64,000 nucleotides of DNA, from positions 1 through 64,000 of the forward strand of contig JAFYRX010000034.1 in the NCBI GenBank assembly GCA_017546725.1. The letters run 5' to 3'. Below, piece after piece: positions 44,388 to 51,220 of this stretch. Source of the stretch: Alistipes sp. Its GTDB lineage: Bacteria; Bacteroidota; Bacteroidia; Bacteroidales; Rikenellaceae. The notes beneath the pieces were generated by a model that had not been told where the DNA came from, did no database searches, and worked only from the letters and a program-made list of their open reading frames with translations. Position numbers and translations under genes: made by a program. Each line of letters starts with the position of its first letter. The stretch's first letter is position 1.

Positions 44388-44508
44388 GAAGTTGTATAAC
44401 AAGAGCTATTTTTAGGCCTTCGACGCCCGAAAAACCGCAGCATACTTTAACGTATGTGAGAATTTTGAGGGCAAGAGAAACGACAAAAGAGCCTTGTTAG
44501 ACAGCTTC
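44388..44508. repeat. Dispersed structured element, copy 2
   Basis: 121 bp. Ends GAAGTTGTATAACAAG (44388-44403) and CTTGTTAGACAGCTTC (44493-44508) pair with one A.G mismatch at the same place as in the other copies. The inner hairpin is CATAC (44441-44445)/GTATG (44452-44456), a double compensatory change from TTTAC/GTAAA in copies 1 and 3. GCCC (44425-44428) can pair with GGGC (44469-44472). It lies between a terminator and the convergent DUF2147 gene. Confidence 0.85.
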
Positions 44509-44514
44509 GCTGAT

Positions 44515-44973
44515 TTACTTCTTGATGCGAGTCCAATAGAGTGTAACTCCTACGCCCAAAATCGTACCGCGTAACTTGAGTTTGTCGGCAGTCTCGAACT
44601 CGGCTGTAGCGTTTACCTTGATACCCTTTGTGGGGTCATAGATTTTAGCACCGCCCCACTGCTTAGCCTCAGCGTCGTACTTCAAACCCTTTACGATTAC
44701 AATCTTATCGACATCGACATTACGCAACGCCTTATCGGGGTTCTTAACATCCTTACGCTTGTTACCGTTGGCATCGTTGGGATTCTCCACCCAGAACACC
44801 TGTGCATTGTAGGTACCGTCGGCATTCTTCGTAACGCGCACCTTGCTCTTGCTACCACCACGGTCAGTAAGGTACTCACCGATGATGTTGTCAGCCTTGT
44901 CGTTGATGCCTTGAGCCATCGAAGGCAGACAGAATGCCATCGCACACAAAATAGTTACAATCAATTTTTTCAT
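44515..44973 (-). CDS. DUF2147 secreted protein
   Basis: 152 residues, signal peptide ending PSMAQG (residues 1-20). Features of DUF2147: IIGEYLTDRGGSKSKVRVTKN, VEKGLKYD-like KGLKYDAEAKQWGGAKIYDPTKG, and a C-terminal strand LKLRGTILGVGVTLYWTRI. Small beta-rich periplasmic domain of unknown function. Dispersed element copy 2 lies just beyond its stop codon. Confidence 0.9.
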   Translation of the reverse strand: MKKLIVTILCAMAFCLPSMAQGINDKADNIIGEYLTDRGGSKSKVRVTKNADGTYNAQVFWVENPNDANGNKRKDVKNPDKALRNVDVDKIVIVKGLKYDAEAKQWGGAKIYDPTKGIKVNATAEFETADKLKLRGTILGVGVTLYWTRIKK

Positions 44974-45083
44974 ACTACATTAGTTTAATATATTAAACAC
45001 TACGGCCATTGCCTCGGCTATCACTCCAACACTGGAGCACAGGCCAGCAAAAGCCAACACTTATGCAGAGAGTTGTATAGAGC

Positions 45084-45091
45084 CAAACGTA
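45084..45091 (-). promoter_or_regulatory. Possible promoter for DUF2147
   Basis: Minus-strand TACGTTTG (45091 to 45084). It leaves a ~100-base leader, and the -33 box is unclear. Confidence 0.45.
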
Positions 45092-45113
45092 AGATTCGCG
45101 ACATTGCCTGCGG

Positions 45114-45131
45114 GTATGATTCAAATCATAC
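45114..45131. repeat. 18-bp palindrome between aspartokinase and DUF2147
   Basis: GTATGATT-CA-AATCATAC is a perfect 8-bp dyad. No T tail on either strand, so a protein binding site is more likely than a terminator. It lies about 22 bases upstream of the possible DUF2147 -7 element. The rest of the ~287-base gap holds a short ACCACA/TGTGGT dyad (45233-45246) and nothing else recognised. Confidence 0.5.
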
Positions 45132-45260
45132 GCCCCCACGACAAAAAATCTAAACACTTAAAATTCTATCCAACCCTACTGCTCCTGAAAATTGATTGGT
45201 TTTTTATTTCAACTAACCCTCACCTGCGCGCGACCACAGATGTGGTTACATCAAAAAATT

Positions 45261-46523
45261 CTAAAAGTTTGTCTCACGCAACACTACACGCACCGACTCG
45301 GGATTAACCTGACGTACGATGTGGTTCTGCTGACGTACATAGCGGTTGTAGAGGTCGTCATTGTAATTGCGGATGGTGAGCAAGCCCACGTTGTCGTGCA
45401 ACTCAACCTCAAACTCCTCGGCCTCCAGAGCCTTAATCAACTCCTCGATATGCCAAGAGGCATCAACACAGAGGCCCAAATCGACAGCCGAGTTGTTAAT
45501 CAAGTGAGTCTTGATACGGAATCGCTCCAAAAGTGAGAATATCACTGCAAACTTCTCCTCCATCACAAACGAGAAATCCTTCGAGCGGATAATGAGCAAC
45601 ACCTGCTCCTTCTTGTAAATCAAGATGGGCATCGTAGCGTGAGGAGTGTTGCCGTTGATTACTGTACCAGGCTTCGACTTATCGCCAAAGGGACGTACAT
45701 ACAACGGGATATTCTTATTCTGCAAAGGCTTGATAGTCTTGGGGTGGATAATCTGCGCACCACTATATGCCAACTCGATGGTATCGAGATAGTTCAGCGC
45801 GTCAATCTTAACGGCATCCTTGAAGATTTTGGGGTCGGCATTCAACACACCATCAACATCCTTCCACACCGACATAGACTCTGCATCGAGGATGTGCGCA
45901 ACTACGGCAGCCGAGTAGTCAGAACCCTCACGGCCCAAAGTGGTAGTCGTACCGTCGGGAGCAGCACCAATAAAGCCCTGACCAACGAATACATCTACAC
46001 CTGTATTCTCCAACGAAGCCTTCAGGCGGAGTGTCGAAGCCTTGATATCGACGTTGGCATCCTTGTGACGCTGGTTGGTGATGAAGGTCGAGCGCATATC
46101 AATCCAGCGATTGCGCATACCTGTATGGTTGAGATACTTTGAGATAATCGTTGTCGAAATCAACTCACCGAAAGCCACAATCGTATCGTACCACAACTCG
46201 GCATCGGCCTTGCGGTACTTGATGTCGTTGATGATGGTACGCAACTGACCAAAGAGCAACGTAACCTCGTTAATCTCGGTAGGCTCGCCCCACAACTCAT
46301 CGATAATAGCGGCGTGGTAGGCCTGAATCTGCTTAATCTCCTCATTGGCAGCATCGGTCTCGGCCTTCTGCATATGCGAGAAAACACGCTCCAATGCGTT
46401 GGTGGTCTTACCCATAGCCGACACGATGATAAACAGACTCTCCTCGCCATCTACAATGTGACGCAGATTTCTAACACCCTCGGCATTGCGCACCGAGGCA
46501 CCTCCAAACTTATAAACCTTCAT
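45261..46523 (-). CDS. lysC: Aspartate kinase, monofunctional
   Basis: First step of the aspartate family pathway (Lys, Thr, Met, diaminopimelate). 420 residues: N-terminal kinase with VYKFGGASVRNAEGVRNL and IIVSAMGKTTNAL, then TTTLGREGSDYSAAVVAHIL. C-terminal ACT region (LLIIRSKDFSF to the end) suggests feedback control. The next pathway enzyme, asd, is at 58368. Cytoplasmic. The symbol is chosen for family; which amino acid inhibits it is not readable. Confidence 0.92.
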   Translation of the reverse strand: MKVYKFGGASVRNAEGVRNLRHIVDGEESLFIIVSAMGKTTNALERVFSHMQKAETDAANEEIKQIQAYHAAIIDELWGEPTEINEVTLLFGQLRTIINDIKYRKADAELWYDTIVAFGELISTTIISKYLNHTGMRNRWIDMRSTFITNQRHKDANVDIKASTLRLKASLENTGVDVFVGQGFIGAAPDGTTTTLGREGSDYSAAVVAHILDAESMSVWKDVDGVLNADPKIFKDAVKIDALNYLDTIELAYSGAQIIHPKTIKPLQNKNIPLYVRPFGDKSKPGTVINGNTPHATMPILIYKKEQVLLIIRSKDFSFVMEEKFAVIFSLLERFRIKTHLINNSAVDLGLCVDASWHIEELIKALEAEEFEVELHDNVGLLTIRNYNDDLYNRYVRQQNHIVRQVNPESVRVVLRETNF

Positions 46524-46557
46524 AACCTAAATTATCTGTTTGCATAATTATAGGTTG

Positions 46558-46565
46558 CAAAGGTA
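46558..46565 (-). promoter_or_regulatory. Possible promoter for aspartokinase
   Basis: Minus-strand TACCTTTG (46565 to 46558), predicted start near 46551, 28 bases before the ATG. No clear -33 TTG. Confidence 0.5.
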
Positions 46566-46607
46566 TTAATTTTTGGCATATTAAGCCGTTTTTCTCCATA
46601 ATTTTCG

Positions 46608-46615
46608 TATATTTG
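46608..46615 (+). promoter_or_regulatory. Possible promoter for nudix-birA
   Basis: TATATTTG fits the -7 element. Predicted start near 46622, 68 bases before the ATG. Divergent from the aspartokinase promoter. Confidence 0.5.
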
Positions 46616-46689
46616 AAAGTTAAATTAGATTTTTCCTGCATAAAAATCGCATTTATCGCAACAAACGACTTTTAACAACTTACATTTCA

Positions 46690-47241
46690 ATGAAAAGACC
46701 CGAACACCGCCCATTCAAAGTTCTCACGAGCGAATACCTGATTCAACGTCCGTGGTGCACCATACGTCGTGAAAGAGTGGAGTTGCCGACGGGAGCCATC
46801 GTTCCCGAGTGGTACATTATGGAGTTCCCCGATTGGGTGAACGTCATAGCCATCACGCGCGAAGGCGAGTTTGTGATGATTAGCCAATATCGTCACGGCA
46901 TAGGTCTCACACGATATGAGTTGGTGGCGGGATGTTGCGAGCAGGGCGAGACTCCCGAGCAGAGTGCTCGTCGCGAATTGTTGGAGGAGACGGGATATGG
47001 CGGAGGCGAGTGGCGACAGTTTATGGTCACATCGCCCAACCCCACCAACCACAATAACTACACCTACACTTTCTTGGCTTTGGGCGTGGAACACATCGAC
47101 GAACAAAAGACCGAGTCGGGCGAGGATATCGAGGTACATCTTATGTCGCGAGATGAGGTGCGCGAACTGCTCGACAACGACGAGATAATACAATGTCTGC
47201 ACTCGGCGCCGCTGTGGCGATATTTTGCTTTAGAGAAATAA
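46690..47241 (+). CDS. NUDIX hydrolase, ADP-ribose pyrophosphatase-like
   Basis: 183 residues. Complete Nudix box GCCEQGETPEQSARRELLEETGY near residues 80-100, with preceding ITREGEFVMISQYRHG as in ADP-ribose/nucleotide-sugar pyrophosphatases (NudF-like). Cytoplasmic. Its stop is 2 bases before the birA start, so the genes are coupled. Exact substrate undetermined. Confidence 0.9.
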   Translation: MKRPEHRPFKVLTSEYLIQRPWCTIRRERVELPTGAIVPEWYIMEFPDWVNVIAITREGEFVMISQYRHGIGLTRYELVAGCCEQGETPEQSARRELLEETGYGGGEWRQFMVTSPNPTNHNNYTYTFLALGVEHIDEQKTESGEDIEVHLMSRDEVRELLDNDEIIQCLHSAPLWRYFALEK

Positions 47242-47243
47242 CT

Positions 47244-47966
47244 ATGATTTACCGATTCGACATACTCTCCTCGACCAACGACGAGGCATGCAACCCTCAA
47301 TACAAGCAGGGCGATATCATCGTAGCCGAGAGCCAAAGCGCTGGACGCGGACAGCGTGGTCACACCTGGGAGAGCGGCAAGGGGCTTAACCTCACCTTCT
47401 CGGCGGTGCTTGAGCCCACGTTTCTGCCACCTACGGAGCAGTTTCTCCTATCGGAGGTCATAGCGTTGGCGCTAGCCGACACGCTCGCCTCATACTCCAT
47501 TGAGACAAAGATTAAATGGACAAACGATATCTACATAGGCGACAAGAAGATTGCGGGCATTCTCATAGAGCATAAATTGCAGGGCAACACCATCGGTCGC
47601 ACCATAGCGGGCATAGGCCTAAATGTAAACCAAACGCAATTCTCGGCTGACCTACCAAACCCCACATCAATGGCTAAGGAGCAAGGCACCGAATTTGATA
47701 GAGACGAGGTGCTGAAGCGATTACAGGAGTGCATTATGAAGCGTTATGCGCAGTTGCAGAATGGCGAGCGAGAGACTTTGCAGAGCGACTACCACTCAAT
47801 GCTTTACCGCCTCAACGAACAACATTGTTATGCCCTACCCGACGGCAGCCGTGTGCAGGGTATAATCCGAGGAGTGGAGCCTACGGGAGCGTTAAAAGTA
47901 GAGGACGAAAAGGGCGAAATAAGGAGTTATTTGTTCAAAGAGATAGAATTCGTGTTAAAAAATTAA
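47244..47966 (+). CDS. birA: Biotin-protein ligase
   Basis: Attaches biotin to acyl-CoA carboxylase carrier proteins. I start at ATG 47244 (MIYRFDILSSTNDEA, 240 aa); longer in-frame starts would run into the NUDIX gene. Biotin/ATP site AESQSAGRGQRGHTWESGKGLNLTFS, then KWTNDIYIGDKKIAGILIEH and IAGIGLNVNQ. The C-terminal SH3-like domain is present. No N-terminal HTH, so ligase only and not a repressor. Confidence 0.94.
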   Translation: MIYRFDILSSTNDEACNPQYKQGDIIVAESQSAGRGQRGHTWESGKGLNLTFSAVLEPTFLPPTEQFLLSEVIALALADTLASYSIETKIKWTNDIYIGDKKIAGILIEHKLQGNTIGRTIAGIGLNVNQTQFSADLPNPTSMAKEQGTEFDRDEVLKRLQECIMKRYAQLQNGERETLQSDYHSMLYRLNEQHCYALPDGSRVQGIIRGVEPTGALKVEDEKGEIRSYLFKEIEFVLKN

Positions 47967-47997
47967 CAAAATCGCTCTTTCATTAAAAAATTACCGT

Positions 47998-48005
47998 TAT
48001 CTTTG
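47998..48005 (+). promoter_or_regulatory. Probable promoter for gcvH-mdh
   Basis: TATCTTTG fits the -7 element, 229 bases before the gcvH ATG. The -33 box is weak. If used, the transcript carries dispersed element copy 3 in its leader. Confidence 0.5.
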
Positions 48006-48077
48006 TGTGGATTATAGTGTAACGAAATAAATAAGGGAGGCACGCAGAAGTCACCTAATCCCTATTCTTCTACATAG

Positions 48078-48195
48078 AACGAGTATAAGAAAAGGGGTTT
48101 TAAGGCTTGCGAACTCCGAGAAACCGCAGTTTACTTGGCGTAAATGAGGATTTTGAGGGCAAGCATAACGCAAAAATCACCTTATTAGACTCGTT
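48078..48195. repeat. Dispersed structured element, copy 3
   Basis: 118 bp. Ends AACGAGTATAA (48078-48088) and TTATTAGACTCGTT (48182-48195) pair: the outer helix is ACGA/TCGT where copies 1 and 2 have AGTT paired with AACT or AGCT. Inner hairpin TTTAC (48130-48134)/GTAAA (48140-48144). GCTTGC can pair with GCAAGC (48169-48174). It lies between birA and gcvH, inside the probable gcvH leader. Confidence 0.83.
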
Positions 48196-48233
48196 ATAGC
48201 GAACAGAAAACAAATTTATAAAACCATAATATT

Positions 48234-48611
48234 ATGAACATTCCTTCAAATTTGAAGTACTCAAACGACCACGAGTGGTGTCGTGTTGAGGGTGAATTTG
48301 CCTATGTCGGCATTACCGATTTTGCACAGAGCCAGTTGGGCGACATCGTATTTGTTGACGTTCCCACTGTAGGTGAGACTTTGGCAGCAGGTGAGGTATT
48401 CGGTTCTATCGAGGCTGTAAAGACCGTTAGCGACGCCTTCATCCCCGTAGGTGGTGAGGTAGTTGAGTTCAACGACGCAGTAGATGCTGACCCCGCATTG
48501 GTTAATTCAGACCCCTATGGTGAGGGTTGGATGATTAAGGTTAAGATGTCAAACCCCGCAGAGTACGACGATCTGCTCACGCCTGAGGCTTACGCTGAAC
48601 TTATCGGCTAA
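48234..48611 (+). CDS. gcvH: Glycine cleavage system H protein
   Basis: Lipoyl carrier of the glycine cleavage complex. 125 residues: [39 protein letters not shown], then the lipoylation site [12 protein letters not shown] with the Lys near residue 64. C-terminal [13 protein letters not shown] is typical. Cytoplasmic. The other gcv genes are not in the window. mdh follows 52 bases later with no terminator between. Confidence 0.97.
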   Translation: MNIPSNLKYSNDHEWCRVEGEFAYVGITDFAQSQLGDIVFVDVPTVGETLAAGEVFGSIEAVKTVSDAFIPVGGEVVEFNDAVDADPALVNSDPYGEGWMIKVKMSNPAEYDDLLTPEAYAELIG

Positions 48612-48663
48612 TCCGCAAAAAGAGAATTTAACAGTTGAAAATCAATAAAAACAAAAGAAAATT

Positions 48664-49605
48664 ATGTCAAAAGTAACAGTTATCGGCGCTGGTATGGTTG
48701 GTGCAACTTGCGCTAACGTATTGGCTGCACGCGAGGTAGCAGACGAGGTAGTATTGATTGATATCAAGGAGGGTCTTTCAGAGGGTAAGATGCTCGATAT
48801 GTATCAGGCTTCTGCTACTACAGATTTCAAGACTAAACTTACAGGCTGCACAAACGATTACAAGAAGACAGCAAACTCTGACGTTGTAGTTGTTACATCA
48901 GGTATTCCCCGTAAGCCGGGTATGACTCGTGAGGAGTTGATTGGCACAAACGCCAACATCGTAAAGAGCGTGGTTTCACAGGCTTTGGCTTACTCACCCC
49001 GCGCTATCTTCGTTATCGTATCTAACCCTATGGATACAATGGCTTACCTTACTTTGAAGTCAACAGGTCTTCCCAAGAACCGCGTAATCGGTATGGGTGG
49101 TGCATTGGATTCTTCACGTTTCCGTTGCTACTTGGCAAAGGCTGCTAACGCTAACATCCACGACGTTGACGGTATGGTTATCGGTGGTCACGGCGATACA
49201 ACGATGATTCCTTTGACATCTAAGGCTACAATCAAGGGTGTTCCCGCATCACAGTTCCTCTCAAAGAAGAAGTTGGCTCAGGTTGCTGCTGACACTATGG
49301 TAGGTGGTGCTACATTGACAGGTTTGCTCGGCACATCGGCTTGGTATGCTCCCGGCGCTGCTGCAGCATCAGTTGTTGAGTCTATCTTGGGTGACCAGAA
49401 GCGTATCATCCCCTGCGGTGCTTACCTCGAGGGCGAGTATGGTCAGGAGGACATTATGATTGGTGTTCCCGTAGTTATCGGTCGCAAGGGTATCGAGAAG
49501 ATTGTTAAGGTTGACCTTACAAAGGAGGAGCAGGCTCAGTTCGAGGCTTCTGCAGAGGCTGTACGCAAGGTAAATCAGATTCTTTACGACACAAAGGCTA
49601 TCTAA
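48664..49605 (+). CDS. mdh: Malate dehydrogenase
   Basis: NAD-dependent malate/oxaloacetate interconversion, LDH-like type. 313 residues. NAD site VTVIGAGMVGATCANVLA; substrate Arg in GIPRKPGMTREELIGTN; VSNPMDTMAYL; catalytic His in VIGGHGDTTMIPL. The Arg-rich specificity loop supports malate over lactate. Cytoplasmic. Ends at a strong terminator. Confidence 0.96.
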   Translation: MSKVTVIGAGMVGATCANVLAAREVADEVVLIDIKEGLSEGKMLDMYQASATTDFKTKLTGCTNDYKKTANSDVVVVTSGIPRKPGMTREELIGTNANIVKSVVSQALAYSPRAIFVIVSNPMDTMAYLTLKSTGLPKNRVIGMGGALDSSRFRCYLAKAANANIHDVDGMVIGGHGDTTMIPLTSKATIKGVPASQFLSKKKLAQVAADTMVGGATLTGLLGTSAWYAPGAAAASVVESILGDQKRIIPCGAYLEGEYGQEDIMIGVPVVIGRKGIEKIVKVDLTKEEQAQFEASAEAVRKVNQILYDTKAI

Positions 49606-49634
49606 TCAAGCCAAGTATAAAATAAGACAACAAA

Positions 49635-49664
49635 AAACTCTCCGCAAATGCGGGGAGTTTTTTT
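49635..49664 (+). terminator. Terminator after mdh
   Basis: AAACTCTCCGC (49635-49645) pairs with GCGGGGAGTTT (49650-49660), loop AAAT, T run to 49664. Confidence 0.9.
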
Positions 49665-49681
49665 ATGATACCTTGCAAGTG

Positions 49682-49712
49682 TTGTTATTTGCGAAATAAG
49701 TTCGTATATTTG
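49682..49712 (+). promoter_or_regulatory. Promoter of the fimbrillin-like gene
   Basis: TTG (49682-49684), 20-base spacer, TATATTTG (49705-49712). Predicted start near 49719, giving a ~287-base leader before ATG 50006. Confidence 0.75.
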
Positions 49713-49716
49713 TATT

Positions 49717-49729
49717 GTCGATATTCGAC
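49717..49729 (+). promoter_or_regulatory. Hairpin at the predicted transcript 5' end
   Basis: GTCGA-TAT-TCGAC is a perfect dyad at the predicted start. It could protect the RNA 5' end, or be an operator over the start site. Confidence 0.5.
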
Positions 49730-49741
49730 AGACATAATTTA

Positions 49742-49768
49742 ATGAAAGTGTTTTCGCACTGTCCTTAA
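49742..49768 (+). CDS. Possible 8-residue leader peptide
   Basis: ATG to TAA encodes MKVFSHCP inside the long leader. A small hairpin AGTG/CACT (49747-49760) lies within it. Coding is unproven; its value is as a candidate attenuator uORF in front of a second, longer uORF. Confidence 0.3.
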   Translation: MKVFSHCP

Positions 49769-49774
49769 CTGTAA

Positions 49775-49933
49775 ATGTGGAAGTTTTCAGAACAAAAGGG
49801 CGACGACAACACTCATTACTTGTTTAGATTTATGAGGAAGGTGCAATCTTTGCTTCTTATACCCCATATCTATTCAGGTGTGGGGTATTGTATCGTTTAT
49901 TTTTGTTCGGGTCTTTCCACAACCTACAGTTAG
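49775..49933 (+). CDS. Possible 52-residue upstream ORF
   Basis: Runs from ATG 49775 to TAG 49933 without recognised homology. It starts MWKFSEQKGDDNTHYLFRFM, continues with a hydrophobic middle (SLLLIPHIYSGVGYCIVYF) and ends 9 bases before another ATG (49943) that is in frame with the lipoprotein gene. Either a small membrane peptide or chance reading of a structured leader; the strong ATACCCCA/TGGGGTAT hairpin lies inside it. Confidence 0.35.
   Translation: MWKFSEQKGDDNTHYLFRFMRKVQSLLLIPHIYSGVGYCIVYFCSGLSTTYS
49859..49888 (+). promoter_or_regulatory. Leader hairpin upstream of the fimbrillin-like gene
   Basis: ATACCCCA (49859-49866) pairs with TGGGGTAT (49881-49888) across a 14-base loop. 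A T-rich stretch follows some 12 bases later. Could be an attenuator; no known riboswitch recognised. Confidence 0.5.
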
Positions 49934-50005
49934 ATAGACGTAATGACTCCACACTTTCTGTTGTGTATAAAACCGCATAGGGGTCAGGCGGACAAAATTT
50001 TCGTT

Positions 50006-51010
50006 ATGAATTGGTTAAAACGATTTTGCTCAATAATGCTAATTTGCATTATTGCAACAACTGCATCCTGCACAAAGAATGAAAATGCAATCGCAGCAAT
50101 TGAAGATGAATTTGTGACAGTATCTCTTTCTTTGGGAGGGGAGTTACGAGAAACTCAAACCCCAATGACTTCAGAAAGCCGCACTAATGATGAAAAAAAT
50201 GATTTATATGGAATTCAAATTAGAGATAATAGAAATAGTGACGGCTGGTATGCTTGGGGAATTTTCGACGATTTAACCAATATAACTGTAGACTTATCAA
50301 CATCTAGAATTTATAGTATTGAAATTACTTGCATTCCAAATGGTAAGAACCTTGTTTATAATTATGGTGACGAAACAAATGTCTGCTATGATATACCATT
50401 AAACACTTTTGGATGGAGTAAAACTACATATAATAAATTCAATTATACTAGTTCCGAATATCTCTATGCATTGTCGTGGACTCAAGTATATGTCAAATGG
50501 GAGAATGGAAAGTACACACCATTACCACGTGCAACCGACCACGGAAGACACAATGCCATCGATTTTTATCACGGAATATTGTCAAATTATACTCCCCAAG
50601 AAGGCGGCAAATTAGTAGTAGATATGAAACGACACGTATGCGCTTTAGAATTTATTGCAAAAGCAGTAGAGGGATATAACTATGATAAAATATTACTACA
50701 ATTAGACTCTGAAAACGTCCTTAGTTGTGCACCTAAACCTTTCTATATAACAAAACAAGATGACGGCACATATTCTAAAATAGATTTACCCCTAATTATG
50801 ATGAACGATTTAGGAGAAGAAGATACTATGACAATTTCTATAGGAACAGATGAACGTCCTGAAGAAATATTCCACGGCGAGATAACTTTAAAACGACTCG
50901 TAAAACACACATTTGAATTTGATGCTATACCTGCTGAAGATAAAATTAATAATGGTGTAGAAATTAACAAAGAAAGTACAGAATTCACAAACGAAAACAC
51001 TGAATTGTAA
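50006..51010 (+). CDS. Fimbrillin-like surface lipoprotein
   Basis: 334 residues from ATG 50006 (MNWLKRFCSIMLICI), with lipobox TTASCTK (Cys near 22). The ATG at 49943 would put 21 polar residues before the signal peptide, so I reject it. EFVTVSLSLGGEL, NDLYGIQIRDN and YAWGIFDDLTNITVDL resemble the N-terminal domain of Bacteroidales fimbrillin-like lipoproteins. Noticeably more AT-rich than neighbouring genes, suggesting transfer or relaxed codon use. Likely exposed on the cell surface; assembly into fimbriae is unproven. Confidence 0.72.
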   Translation: MNWLKRFCSIMLICIIATTASCTKNENAIAAIEDEFVTVSLSLGGELRETQTPMTSESRTNDEKNDLYGIQIRDNRNSDGWYAWGIFDDLTNITVDLSTSRIYSIEITCIPNGKNLVYNYGDETNVCYDIPLNTFGWSKTTYNKFNYTSSEYLYALSWTQVYVKWENGKYTPLPRATDHGRHNAIDFYHGILSNYTPQEGGKLVVDMKRHVCALEFIAKAVEGYNYDKILLQLDSENVLSCAPKPFYITKQDDGTYSKIDLPLIMMNDLGEEDTMTISIGTDERPEEIFHGEITLKRLVKHTFEFDAIPAEDKINNGVEINKESTEFTNENTEL

Positions 51011-51050
51011 ACACTCAATACAATTTGTTAAATCTAAATATATTATATAT

Positions 51051-51155
51051 CGTCATTCCACATCACGAGTAGAAACGAGTGATGATTGGAATCTCTAACA
51101 GCATAATTCGATTGTAGAGACTCCAATCCTCGCCTAAAGGCTCGGTGGAGTGACG
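51051..51155. repeat. Cruciform-like intergenic repeat, copy B
   Basis: Ends CGTCATTCCAC (51051-51061) and GTGGAGTGACG (51145-51155) pair with one wobble. Inside: side hairpin ATCAC/GTGAT (51062-51083), a long arm 51084-51097 with 51115-51128 (one mismatch), and a second side hairpin GCCT/AGGC near 51132-51141. Same layout as the 25424 element. Confidence 0.72.
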
Positions 51156-51171
51156 TAAATTACCGAAAAAT

Positions 51172-51210
51172 AAATCCGGGATTCGTAATGAATCTCGGAT
51201 TTGCTTGTTT
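51172..51210. terminator. Terminator between the fimbrillin-like and DUF4435 genes
   Basis: AAATCCGGGATTC (51172-51184) pairs with GAATCTCGGATTT (51190-51202) with one wobble. The minus-strand side has a T-rich tail (ATTTTT) and the plus side GCTTGTTTTG, so it may serve both convergent genes. Confidence 0.7.
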
Positions 51211-51220
51211 TGGGGTACTA

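Noticed and set aside
44974..45260. tRNA or small RNA gene in the aspartokinase-DUF2147 gap
   Set aside because: No cloverleaf or T-loop consensus is visible on either strand. Only short dyads are present.
49943..50005. ATG 49943 as start of the fimbrillin-like protein
   Set aside because: It would place 21 polar residues before a normal lipoprotein signal peptide. ATG 50006 gives a standard signal and lipobox.
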